Source: Fimbriiglobus sp. | GTDB lineage: Bacteria > Planctomycetota > Planctomycetia > Gemmatales > Gemmataceae | Direction: 5' to 3' | Assembly: GCA_025351325.1 (NCBI GenBank) | Contig: JANXWE010000242.1 | Location: forward strand, 1 to 41,044 | Length of the DNA: 41,044 bases | Shown: one piece after another, positions 9,025-17,177 of the stretch | Layout: each line of letters begins with the position of its first letter | How positions within the stretch are numbered: the first letter of the stretch is position 1 | Program-made: the position numbers and the translations under genes | Notes under the pieces: model-generated | Database searches by the model: none | What the model saw: only the letters and a program-made list of their open reading frames with translations | What the model was told of the DNA's origin: nothing

Positions 9025-9263
9025 GGGGGATCGTAACCGCCTGGGAAGAGTGGATTGCAGCGGCAGAGTCGCCACGTGCCTTTGGCAGCTCCGACGACCG
9101 GCCCGTACTTCCGACAGGCAAGAATCATGTAGTCACTGCACCCCGGTTCAAATCGGCAGACCGGTGGTAGCAGCGGCCGAATGAGGTACTGGTAGCCACG
9201 CACCAGCAGCGTGATCGCTTCGGTGAGCAGCCGGCCCGGCGTGCGATAAAGCCAGCGGATCAT
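9021..9263 (-). CDS. yidD: Membrane protein insertion efficiency factor YidD
   Basis: An 80-residue YidD family protein, an amphipathic membrane-associated helper of YidC-dependent insertion. It starts with MIRWLYRTPG and has the family core with conserved cysteines: PPVCRFEPGCSDYMI (about 34-48) and CRCNPLFPGGYDPP at the C-terminus. Its ATG overlaps the rnpA stop by 4 bases (ATGA at 9260-9263), and its own stop overlaps the next gene in the same way. The usual neighbours rpmH and yidC are absent. Confidence 0.93.
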   Translation of the reverse strand: MIRWLYRTPGRLLTEAITLLVRGYQYLIRPLLPPVCRFEPGCSDYMILACRKYGPVVGAAKGTWRLCRCNPLFPGGYDPP

Positions 9264-9628
9264 GCCGGCCTCGGGGTCAATTTCCGGGCCGCATCGCGGG
9301 CCAGTTTCACGAGCGATTCGCCCAGTTCCGCGACCGTCGGTTCGCGGGGCACGTTGCGCGGAATCATGATCAGATCGAACCCGACCGGCAATTCGTGCTG
9401 GCTTAAACGGTACGCTTCCCGGAAGAGTCGCTTGCAACGGTTGCGGGCCACGGCGTTGCCGATTTTCTTCGACACCGACAGCCCCACCCGGCTATGCGAC
9501 AGCGTGTTTTCCTTGGCGTAGATCACCAACAGGGCGTCGCTGACCGAACGCTTGCGGTCGTACACGGCCTTGAACTCGTCGGGAGTTTTCAGGCGGATCG
9601 ATTGGGGGAAAGTCAGTGGCGGTGACAT
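9260..9628 (-). CDS. rnpA: Ribonuclease P protein component
   Basis: The 122-residue protein subunit of RNase P, which binds the catalytic RNA and the 5' leader of precursor tRNAs. The RNR signature region NAVARNRCKRLFREAYR is at about 58-74, preceded by VGLSVSKKIG; IRLKTPDEFKAVYDRKRS at the N-terminus is also typical. Length is normal. Start ATG at 9628, seven bases after the stop of the choice-of-anchor gene, without a clear Shine-Dalgarno, so it is probably read from a shared transcript. The gene for ribosomal protein L34 (rpmH), usually directly upstream, is not here. Confidence 0.95.
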   Translation of the reverse strand: MSPPLTFPQSIRLKTPDEFKAVYDRKRSVSDALLVIYAKENTLSHSRVGLSVSKKIGNAVARNRCKRLFREAYRLSQHELPVGFDLIMIPRNVPREPTVAELGESLVKLARDAARKLTPRPA

Positions 9629-9635
9629 CGGGTTG

Positions 9636-10205
9636 TCATTTCAATCGTTTGACGGAAACGTCGTCGAGTGCCGGCCCGCCGAACTCGTCGGCCTTCATCG
9701 TCGTCGCGATCTCGATGACCGTTTCATCCGCGTCGGCTTTGAAGTCCCACGACTGTTTGATCCACCCCATGTCTTCGATCGATTTGTCGGTGCAATCGAA
9801 CTCGAACCCCTTGGTTTGCTTGTTGGCCCACACGGCCAAGGTCATCTTTTTCGAGCCGACGTTGGGGTTCCCCGCCATCTGAAACGTCACGCGGTAGGTC
9901 GCGCCCTTATCGGTTTTGATCGTCTGCTTCACCCCGCCGTAGCCGGGGGAGCCGTGGAGATCGAGGCTCCGTTTGCCCTCCGCCGCTCTCCAGTGCGAGC
10001 CGCAGTAGTCGATTTGGCCGCGCGTGACGATCCAGCCTTTCATCGCGTCCGACTTTTCATCGAGCGAGGTGTAGACCTCGACTTCCGGCCCGTCCTCGAA
10101 ACCGCCGTTGACAATCAATTCGACTGCATTGATTTCGACCGGCACTGGTGCGGCCGAAACAGACACTATCAACAGGACTGTCGCCAACAGAGCCAAGGTT
10201 CGCAT
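9636..10205 (-). CDS. Secreted choice-of-anchor C / DUF642-like protein
   Basis: A 189-residue exported protein. A signal peptide (residues 1-18, ending VSA-AP) is followed by one beta-sandwich domain of the choice-of-anchor C/DUF642 type: LIVNGGFEDGP near the start, GWIVTRGQIDYCGSHW, SLDLHGSPGYGGVKQTI, YRVTFQMAGNP and a final ALDDVSVKRLK. Domains of this kind bind carbohydrate or act as cell-surface modules. The usual C-terminal sorting (PEP-CTERM-like) anchor is missing here. A good GGGAG site precedes the ATG by 8 bases. No enzymatic function is expected. Confidence 0.82.
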   Translation of the reverse strand: MRTLALLATVLLIVSVSAAPVPVEINAVELIVNGGFEDGPEVEVYTSLDEKSDAMKGWIVTRGQIDYCGSHWRAAEGKRSLDLHGSPGYGGVKQTIKTDKGATYRVTFQMAGNPNVGSKKMTLAVWANKQTKGFEFDCTDKSIEDMGWIKQSWDFKADADETVIEIATTMKADEFGGPALDDVSVKRLK

Positions 10206-10255
10206 CGTACCACTCCCAACACGGGGAAAGAGACTCTTTCAGAGTAATCCAATCA

Positions 10256-11170
10256 TCACTTCCAGGCCACACCCGCACGAACATCGTGTGGGTTGTGCTC
10301 CGCGAATTCCTCGAGCAATTCCTTGGTGCGCTCGTCGAACGTCGTGGGGACTGCGATTTTGAACACGAGGTACTGGTCGCCGCCGGCGACCCCTTTGCCG
10401 CGCAACCGCAACCGCGAACCGCTCGAGGTGCCACCCGGCACTTTCACCGTCAGAATCGAGCCGTCGAGCGTCGGCACATCGACCTTCGCTCCCAGCATCG
10501 CTTCCGGCACCGAGATCGGCAGATCGAGCAAGATATCGAGACCTTCCCGGCGGAAATACGGGTGCGCTGCAATCTTCACCTTCAAATAGACGTCGGCTGA
10601 ACCGGTGGCACTCGCCGGCACGCGGAGTTTCTTACCCGATTCGATGCCGGCCGGAACTTTCACCTCAATGGTGCGACCGCCCACCGAAATGCTGATGGAA
10701 CCGCCGAGGGCCGCCGTGTTGAATGGCACATCGATATCGGTTTCGACATCCGCCGCTTGCTGAGGTTTGCTACGTGCCCCGCGACCTTTCCCGCGTTTGG
10801 CCCCGCCGCCGAACATGCCACCGAGATCGAAACCTTCTGGCCCGCCGCCACCGCCGCCGAACATATTGCGGAACAGCTCTTCCGCTTCCGCAGGATCGAC
10901 GTTGCCGCCACCGGGAAAGCCACCGCCACCCCCGCCACCGGGGAAACCTTGCGCCCCGGAATGCCCGAAGCGGTCGTATTTGTCCTTTTCCGTCGAGTCC
11001 GACAACACGTCGTAAGCGGCCGAGAGTTCTTTGAACTTTGCCTCGGCTTCTTTGTCGCCGGGGTTGCGGTCCGGGTGCAACTGCCCGGCCAATTTGCGGT
11101 AGGCTTTCTTGATCTCCTCCTGCGAGGCCGACCGTGGGACGCCGAGGATTTCGTACAAGTCTTTGGGCAT
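10256..11170 (-). CDS. J-domain co-chaperone (type II DnaJ / CbpA-like)
   Basis: A 304-residue Hsp40 that stimulates DnaK ATPase and delivers unfolded clients. The J domain (1-70) starts [16 protein letters not shown] and has HPD at 32-34. A Gly/Phe-rich linker follows (about 72-125: [16 protein letters not shown]). The central cysteine-rich zinc domain of DnaJ is absent, then come the two C-terminal substrate-binding beta domains (from about 140, ending with the [14 protein letters not shown] helix). This makes it a CbpA-type J-protein rather than canonical DnaJ. dnaK and grpE are not in the window. Confidence 0.92.
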   Translation of the reverse strand: MPKDLYEILGVPRSASQEEIKKAYRKLAGQLHPDRNPGDKEAEAKFKELSAAYDVLSDSTEKDKYDRFGHSGAQGFPGGGGGGGFPGGGNVDPAEAEELFRNMFGGGGGGPEGFDLGGMFGGGAKRGKGRGARSKPQQAADVETDIDVPFNTAALGGSISISVGGRTIEVKVPAGIESGKKLRVPASATGSADVYLKVKIAAHPYFRREGLDILLDLPISVPEAMLGAKVDVPTLDGSILTVKVPGGTSSGSRLRLRGKGVAGGDQYLVFKIAVPTTFDERTKELLEEFAEHNPHDVRAGVAWK

Positions 11171-11215
11171 GGTCTTTCTTCAGATGTTCCGTGTACGTTG
11201 CATTTTAGCCCACAC

Positions 11216-13090
11216 TCACCCCACCAAGATGCCCATCCGGGCGACATTCCCCAAGGCGGCGTCCAGGATCGATTCGAGGGCCGCGCGGATCTGCGCCGGG
11301 TCTGTCAGCGGGGCATCGTGTTGCCGAACATTGATCGCTCCGGCGAGGGAAGCCTCTGTCAGTTTCGTCACCAGGGCCGCGCGGTCGTTCGAGCCGTCGA
11401 GCATTGGAATCAACTGGCGATCCAGCTCGTTCAACTTCACCACTTCATGGCGACGGTTGGCGATGATCCCCGTCTTGGCCGCGTGGATGCGGGCCAATGC
11501 CAACGCCAACGGGTACGCGCCCGCCGAACGGGCAAACGTGATCGGCATGCCGTAGAGTTCGATCAGATCGGAACTCATGTAGCAGTTCAACAACCCAATC
11601 GCGACAAGTTGTGAATCCTCGGCCATCACCCTCTGGCTGTTCTGATCGTCCCCACCGACCAGTTCGCGGGCTTGCTTGCGGAGAAGGTCGAATGGGATTG
11701 AAGCCGGGTAAGCAGTCTGCAGCAGGTGCATCGCCACCTTGAGAAGTGGGCGGCTGGTCGCCATGGTCATGCCGGCGGGGCTGCGGTACGTCACGGATTC
11801 GTCGGTCAAGATGTTGATCTCGGATTTGCCTTCGGGCATCACGGGCTTGGCCGACGACGCGACGTGCAGTGCCCGCAAGGAATCGGGAGCCACCGACCAA
11901 CTGATCGGGTGCTTCTCGGCGCACAGCAGCGTCTCGCGGAACATCCGATTCCGGAGGAAGTCCATGTACTGCTCGGCCTGAATTTGATCCGAGGCGAGCA
12001 TCTTCAGAGTCTTTTCGATTTCCGCGCCGAAGTTCCCCGTCACCATGGTGCCGACGCGGGCTTCGCCCAAGTATTTCAGCCCGCGATTCTTCGCCAGCTC
12101 GATGAACCGATGGAAGTAGACCGGCTCGTTCACCTCTTCGAGGTGCTCGTGGTACAGGTAGTGGTCGGCCTGATTCTGAATCGAATCGGCCTCTTGTTTG
12201 AGCAGTTGCGGGTACGCTCCTTCGGCACGGATGATCTCGGCGAAATCGTTCAACTTCCCGCGCGTCGCCCCGGCCGCAAATTGGATGGCCGTGGCGTCGA
12301 ACGGCTCGGCGGAGGCGGCCGCTTGCAAGCTTTGCATCTGCCGTTGCAAACCATCGACCGGAAAGAAGTTTGTGAACTCGGCGACGGCTTCCGCCGTTTG
12401 ATTCACACGGGTCGGGATCTGCGTCGGATTCATGCGGCCGCTCGCCAGGGCGTCTAAATTTTGACCCACCCCATTGAGGAGTTCCGGCAAGCGCGGGTTC
12501 GCCCGGTTCACCGATTGCGTCAGGAACTTTAGCAAAGCCCGCGCTTGTTGGATGCGGTCTTTGGGGGCTTGAAATCGCGCGGCGTGGAAGCGCATCATGT
12601 CGCGGATCATGCCGCGCATGTGCCAGCCGGGATACGTGTTGTACGAGACGTAGGCGATGCCGTTGGGCGTGAGTTGCGTCCCGCAGATTTCCAAAATCTT
12701 CAGGCGCACGTTCTCGGGCACCCACGAAAACACCCCGTGGCAGATGATGTAATCGAATCGCCCGTAAGCGGCGTCGATGTCGAGAATGCTGGCGTGCTTC
12801 AGCGTGATGTTTTCGAGGCCGAGTTGCCGGATGGTATCGAGGCCATCTTGAATCTGGAGGGCGGAGTTGTCGATGCCGACAAATTGACTCTCGGGCAAGT
12901 AGTCGGCCATGGGGATGAGGTTGCCGCCCGCCGCACAGCCGAGTTCGAGCACCCGGCACTTCTGCACCGGCGTCGGCCGCATCCCGAACAGCGTGCCTAT
13001 GCTGAAGAGCCGGCTCGGGTGGGACTGCGCAAACGGATGGCTCTCGTAGGGAACATCGTCGTACGAATTGTCTGGGGGCAGCTCGGCCAT
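11216..13090 (-). CDS. Class I methyltransferase with MethyTransf_Reg domain
   Basis: A 624-residue protein in three parts: a SAM-binding methyltransferase domain (motif I CRVLELGCAAGGNL, about 45-58; acidic FVGIDNSALQ; FDYIICHGVFSWVP), the methyltransferase regulatory domain (PF10119-type, middle), and a C-terminal all-helical region. Start 13090 (MAELPPDNSYDDVPYESHPF) is chosen because the conserved VPYESHPFAQSHP opening follows it; the 27 codons open upstream look non-coding. Proteins of this build are common in planctomycetes, often in several copies; their substrates are unknown. A degenerate receiver gene lies upstream on the same strand, separated by a hairpin. Confidence 0.85.
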   Translation of the reverse strand: MAELPPDNSYDDVPYESHPFAQSHPSRLFSIGTLFGMRPTPVQKCRVLELGCAAGGNLIPMADYLPESQFVGIDNSALQIQDGLDTIRQLGLENITLKHASILDIDAAYGRFDYIICHGVFSWVPENVRLKILEICGTQLTPNGIAYVSYNTYPGWHMRGMIRDMMRFHAARFQAPKDRIQQARALLKFLTQSVNRANPRLPELLNGVGQNLDALASGRMNPTQIPTRVNQTAEAVAEFTNFFPVDGLQRQMQSLQAAASAEPFDATAIQFAAGATRGKLNDFAEIIRAEGAYPQLLKQEADSIQNQADHYLYHEHLEEVNEPVYFHRFIELAKNRGLKYLGEARVGTMVTGNFGAEIEKTLKMLASDQIQAEQYMDFLRNRMFRETLLCAEKHPISWSVAPDSLRALHVASSAKPVMPEGKSEINILTDESVTYRSPAGMTMATSRPLLKVAMHLLQTAYPASIPFDLLRKQARELVGGDDQNSQRVMAEDSQLVAIGLLNCYMSSDLIELYGMPITFARSAGAYPLALALARIHAAKTGIIANRRHEVVKLNELDRQLIPMLDGSNDRAALVTKLTEASLAGAINVRQHDAPLTDPAQIRAALESILDAALGNVARMGILVG

Positions 13091-13169
13091 ACGGAACCTC
13101 GGGAGCACGCGATGCACAATAGAAGATACTGTCGATACGGAAGCAGAAAGGTCAAGGGGATGCCAGCTC

Positions 13170-13204
13170 AAACGAAGCGAGGCGACCCGATTCGGGTCGC
13201 CTCG
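13170..13204 (-). terminator. Hairpin terminator after the receiver-like gene
   Basis: A perfect 11-bp stem (13178-13188 with 13194-13204, 5-nt loop) lies 22 bases past the stop of the receiver-like gene. On the minus strand it is followed by CTTCGTTT, a short T-rich tail. Confidence 0.55.
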
Positions 13205-13225
13205 TGGTGTTCAGTCGCCGCTAAC

Positions 13226-13588
13226 TTACCGCGCGGTCGGGGCGTGCGGCTGGCTCATCACTTCGGCCATTTCTTGCACCGACATCCCTTCCGGGAGGTA
13301 GCCGGCGGCACCGGCGAACAGGGCGAAGCGTTCGTGCTCTTCCTCGGCCGGCCCCACGAGCCAGACCCGCGTCTTCGGCATGGCGGCCACCAGCTTGACG
13401 CAGGTCAAGAATCCGCTTTCGGCAAACTGGCTCACCGGTAGCACCACCACGGCCGCTCGGCAGCGCTGAGCCGTCGCCCGCGTCTCGGCGGCGCCGTTGG
13501 CCGCACTGACGCGCCAGCCCATTTGACGAAACGCATGTTCAAGCTTCAACGCCATCGTTCCGGTCAGCCCCACGATGATCTTCGGCAT
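13226..13588 (-). CDS. Degenerate receiver-like (pseudo-receiver) protein
   Basis: A 120-residue single domain (MPKIIVGLTG... ending SQPHAPTAR) with the strand-helix rhythm of a CheY-like receiver: KIIVGLTG as strand 1, AAVVVLP as strand 3, RVWLVGP as strand 4 and GAAGYLPEGMSVQEM as strand 5/helix 5. The residues needed for phosphorylation are missing: no acidic pair after strand 1, Leu in place of the phospho-accepting Asp in strand 3, and Pro for the conserved Lys after strand 5. Start 13588 matches the domain edge and has AGGA about 10 bases upstream; ATGs at 13615 and 13660 (the latter after AGGAGAGGG) are alternatives adding 9 or 24 residues. No kinase is adjacent. Confidence 0.6.
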   Translation of the reverse strand: MPKIIVGLTGTMALKLEHAFRQMGWRVSAANGAAETRATAQRCRAAVVVLPVSQFAESGFLTCVKLVAAMPKTRVWLVGPAEEEHERFALFAGAAGYLPEGMSVQEMAEVMSQPHAPTAR

Positions 13589-13976
13589 CTTCTTCCGATC
13601 CTTCTCCGTACCCATTCCAGTGTTGTCCAAAATTGTGCAAGTCGGTTCATTGAGGTTCATGGTGATCTCGACCCTCTCCTTAACAGTACTACCGGCACCG
13701 ACACGACTCGTTGCTAGAAGTTCGCCAATTCGCACTCGAACTTGCGCGCCGAGCCGAAAAATCGGCAACTTCTATCGCAATTTGCCAAACGGTGGACGAC
13801 GTCTTCCCAAATTCAAGCCGTTGCCACGCAACGACTTACCACCAACAGATCGCCCGAGGCAATCCATTGGAGGAACACTGAGGATAGAACCCGATTGACG
13901 GGAAGTCCAGGTCGGTTGCGAAGTGAAAATTCGCGGGTGGGGGTCAAGTCAGCATCATGCTATTCTACGAAATTCC
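13589..13976. other. Intergenic stretch with no recognised gene
   Basis: It holds a possible N-terminal extension of the receiver-like gene (to 13660) and presumably its promoter. The rest shows no convincing coding frame, RNA gene or repeat. Confidence 0.5.
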
Positions 13977-15986
13977 CTATTTCGGCAAGGCTTCATACCA
14001 AGTTCGCCACAGGGCCGCCGCTTTGACCTTGGCTTCGTCCGAGGCACCGCTGACCGGCCCGAAGTCGGCTTGGCTGATCGACTTAAGCGATGCCTTGGCC
14101 GCGCGAACCACAATTTCGGACGGATCGGTGATCCGTTCAATCACGGCCAGAATCAGCGACTTCTCTTCCCGCATGGCGACGGCGAGGCAGGCCGCCCGGC
14201 GCAACTCGGCGTCGGCGTCGTTGAGTAACTCCCGGAGCGTTTTGGCGGTCATCCGGGTCAACCGCTCCGCGAGCGCTTCGCGGGCCTGGAGGAGTTTCTC
14301 CGCTTCGAGTTGATTGCACGCCTTGGCCAAACCGCGCGTCCACTTGGCCCCTTTTGAATCGCGGGCTTCTTCGAGCTTCACTTTCCAGGTCTCGTCGGTG
14401 GCAGTACCGAGCGCGGTCGCCACTTTCTCGATCTCGACCTCTTCGTTCAACGGAAGGACGGCCGGAAGGGTGAACCCCGGCCCGGCGAGTTTCGGATCGG
14501 GTTTCGGTTCGGTTTTGGCACCTTCCTTGGGAGCCGGGGCAAAGAGTGCCGGTGCTCCGCTGCCCGCACCGGAGCGGAGTTCGGTCTTACCCGGATCGCG
14601 GACTTTCCCTTTGATTTTGTTCGAAAGATCGCGAACCGAGTTCGACTTGGTCAAGAACAAAATGGCGAACGAAGTATTGATCGCATGGCCGTAGCTCTCC
14701 ATTCCCCAACTGCCGTCTTGCCCTTGGGCCGGCAACAAGAAGCCGCAGCCCCAGGCATACCAATCCACACCACCAATGGTGTCGAGGGCATAGGCCATCG
14801 CCACGCGTTCCACGGACCAGAGCAAGTAAAATCCGTTGCCGGCCCCGACGAAATCCTGCAGCCCGCGAATCCCTTGCGGGTCGGCCCCACCGCGTCCGGG
14901 TGCCGGCGCCGCATTCGCCCGAGTCGCTCCGAGAAACTTCCCGAGTGACGAGAGTGCCAGTTCCGCCGGTCTGCCGATTCCCTTGTTCGGTTTATCGGGC
15001 TTGGCTTTGGGATTCGAGAAGGGGTCATCGTCCGTCGGCTTGGCCGGATCGACCGGTTTGTCTTTATTTTTCTCAGCTTTCAACGAGTTTCGGGTGCCGG
15101 CTCCGACCGCGAGTCCCAGCAAACCCGCGCAGGTCATGGCCGGTGTTGAATTTCTCACGCCCGGCATCGAGTTGTAGGACCAGCCCGCGTCGTTCGCGCT
15201 TTGGGTCTGTAAGAAGCGAGCCTCGATCATGGCGAACGCATCGTTCACCGTCAAACCGTGCCGAGAGGCGACCCAGAGTCCGATCAGGCCAAATTGTGTA
15301 TTGGAATTGTCGTCGCCCATCACGGCAGAACGGCCACGAGCCTGGATCGTTTGTTTCACCTGGGTCAGTAATGTGGCCGCTTCCGGGTGGAGTTTGCCAT
15401 TGCCAGCTTGAACCGGCGCTTTTGTCGTTCCCGGCTTCAAAAAGCCGTCATCTGGCTTTTCCGATTTCTTAGGCTCTTCCACCGGCTTCTCCGGTGCTTT
15501 GGTCGAGAGTTCGTTTTTCTGGAGAGCCGCCGACAAGCGTGTCAACTCTTGAGCACTGACCGCTTCCCAAGTGTTGTAACCCCAACCTCCGCTGGAATTC
15601 AGCCCCGCGTATAACCGGATTCCCAAGATCTGGATGATCCCCTCGTCTACCGAATCACCGGTCTTCTCAGCGAGCTTATCGAAGTACAAAATACAAAGGG
15701 CGACGGGGTAGGTTTCCGTTTGGGCCAACGCGACTTCACGAAGTTGTTTGGTAATCGCAGCCACACCGGGGGAATCCGGTTTCATCCCGGCTTCCAACAA
15801 CGCCATGCCGACCAGTGCCGACCCGCCCACTTTGTACTCGACTGTGATGGCACCACTTTTGATGGCACCTTCGAGGTACTGCGCCCCTTTTTGAATCGCC
15901 GCATCGGTGTCGGCAGCTTTGGCCGGAACCGAAGTAAACAGCGTTCCAAGGATCACCAACACGATGCACGGGCGAATCGGGGACAT
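13977..15986 (-). CDS. Exported terpene-cyclase-fold repeat protein with HEAT-like C-terminus
   Basis: A 669-residue exported protein. Start 15986 (MSPIRPCIVLVILG) is chosen for GAGGT about six bases upstream and a signal peptide ending PAKA; the nine codons upstream are rejected. Regions at about 25-145 and 220-450 contain the helix-hairpin repeats of the prenyltransferase/squalene-cyclase toroid fold (SSGGWGYNTW, DAGWSYNS, GQDGSWGMES), the form seen in many planctomycete exported proteins of unknown function. The catalytic DxDD of squalene-hopene cyclase is not seen, so enzymatic cyclase activity is doubtful. A Lys/Pro linker separates the halves. The last 120 residues look like HEAT repeats (LRRAACLAVAMREEKS). 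It is the last gene of an operon with a sulfite-oxidase-like enzyme and an SMP-30 protein. Confidence 0.72.
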   Translation of the reverse strand: MSPIRPCIVLVILGTLFTSVPAKAADTDAAIQKGAQYLEGAIKSGAITVEYKVGGSALVGMALLEAGMKPDSPGVAAITKQLREVALAQTETYPVALCILYFDKLAEKTGDSVDEGIIQILGIRLYAGLNSSGGWGYNTWEAVSAQELTRLSAALQKNELSTKAPEKPVEEPKKSEKPDDGFLKPGTTKAPVQAGNGKLHPEAATLLTQVKQTIQARGRSAVMGDDNSNTQFGLIGLWVASRHGLTVNDAFAMIEARFLQTQSANDAGWSYNSMPGVRNSTPAMTCAGLLGLAVGAGTRNSLKAEKNKDKPVDPAKPTDDDPFSNPKAKPDKPNKGIGRPAELALSSLGKFLGATRANAAPAPGRGGADPQGIRGLQDFVGAGNGFYLLWSVERVAMAYALDTIGGVDWYAWGCGFLLPAQGQDGSWGMESYGHAINTSFAILFLTKSNSVRDLSNKIKGKVRDPGKTELRSGAGSGAPALFAPAPKEGAKTEPKPDPKLAGPGFTLPAVLPLNEEVEIEKVATALGTATDETWKVKLEEARDSKGAKWTRGLAKACNQLEAEKLLQAREALAERLTRMTAKTLRELLNDADAELRRAACLAVAMREEKSLILAVIERITDPSEIVVRAAKASLKSISQADFGPVSGASDEAKVKAAALWRTWYEALPK

Positions 15987-16009
15987 GGTTCTACCTCGTT
16001 TGGCAATCT

Positions 16010-17176
16010 TCATTTCACAAGGACTTCGACCGGCACCAAATGATTGATCTTGTAACTGCGCCGATCCGGATCGCGTTTGTCCGGTTGGCGATTTCCCTTT
16101 TCATCCGTGCATCGTACCACCAAAGAGGCCGGGCCGCGAGCCGCTGGCGTCCAAGAATATTCCCAGAACGCCCAAGCCAGCGAACTCGGTTGCTCTTGAA
16201 CCTTAGCACGCTCCCAAGACTTGCCACCATCCACGCTCACATCGACCTGCCCGACTTTCTGTTCCCCGGCCCAAGCCGCACCGTGGATTCGGTACGCTTG
16301 ACCGACAGGTACCACTTCGCTCAGCGACGGCTTGGCAATCACCGCTTTCGGATCAATCGCCGTCACTGGCACCAAACTCGGCATCCCACCGTCACGCCGT
16401 TCAAAGTAAGAGTAGTCCAAAGTTTGCCAAAAACCTTGGTACGGTTTATTCACCACGATAATTCGATTGAGCCACTTGATGCTGGCCATGCCGAACCAGC
16501 CGCCGATCACGCCGCGCAGTGGGTAGCCGTGCGATGCGGGAAGATCTTCCCCGTTGAGTTTGTGCGCGAACAGACAATCGCTTTTGAGGACTTTTTCGAG
16601 TGGAATACTGCGGTCGTAATGAATCGGCCCCGGCGAACTCGGGTCGGCCGCGATGTTCCCTTGATCCGCCCCGACGAATATGACTTCGGACGCACCCGCT
16701 TTGACTCCGGCTTTCTCCAGCACCGCTGCCATCGGAACCCCTGTCCAACTTCCGGTGCTGACCCCGCCGAAGCCCCACTGCAATCCGCGCACTGCCGGGG
16801 TGAGAAACACCCGCCCGTTCCCGGCACACTCCAGCGTGATCGGCTTCGTTTCCGATTTCATTTTCAAAATGTCGTCGTACGACAGTTCCAGCGGATTCTC
16901 GACTTGCCCTTCGATCTTCAATTTCCACGTGGCCATGTCGATTTTCGGTACCGCGAAGTGACTGCGTACGAAGTGCTGATCCGTCGGCGTGGTCGTGTCT
17001 TGGAGGGCCGAAATCGGGAACTCGAGGTTCTGCGGCTCCTGCATCCGCACCACCCGGCCGGGGAACGGGGCCGCAGTCGGCGGCTCGGCCCCCTGCCCGT
17101 TCGAATAACCGGATAACCACGGCACCGCCAGCAGCGGTGTGGCCTTCAACAGTTCCCGGCGTGTCGGTGCGGACAT
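16010..17176 (-). CDS. Tat-exported sulfite oxidase family molybdoenzyme
   Basis: A 388-residue molybdopterin-dependent oxidoreductase resembling SorA/SoxC and plant sulfite oxidase. The N-terminus is a twin-arginine signal (TRRELLKATPLLAVPW), in keeping with export of a folded cofactor-loaded enzyme. The Moco-binding cysteine is Cys117 in LECAGNGR; HGYPLRGVIGGWFGMASIKWL is the family signature (about 217-237). The C-terminal 120 residues are the Mo-co dimerisation domain (VDVSVDGGKSWERA). No haem or cytochrome gene adjoins, so the electron acceptor is unknown. It starts one base after the SMP-30 stop, hence is probably translationally coupled. Confidence 0.9.
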   Translation of the reverse strand: MSAPTRRELLKATPLLAVPWLSGYSNGQGAEPPTAAPFPGRVVRMQEPQNLEFPISALQDTTTPTDQHFVRSHFAVPKIDMATWKLKIEGQVENPLELSYDDILKMKSETKPITLECAGNGRVFLTPAVRGLQWGFGGVSTGSWTGVPMAAVLEKAGVKAGASEVIFVGADQGNIAADPSSPGPIHYDRSIPLEKVLKSDCLFAHKLNGEDLPASHGYPLRGVIGGWFGMASIKWLNRIIVVNKPYQGFWQTLDYSYFERRDGGMPSLVPVTAIDPKAVIAKPSLSEVVPVGQAYRIHGAAWAGEQKVGQVDVSVDGGKSWERAKVQEQPSSLAWAFWEYSWTPAARGPASLVVRCTDEKGNRQPDKRDPDRRSYKINHLVPVEVLVK

Positions 17177-17177
17177 G

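Noticed and set aside
11445-12959. 504-codon minus frame over the MethyTransf_Reg gene
   Set aside because: Arg/His/Pro-rich out-of-frame reading of the real gene in the same direction.
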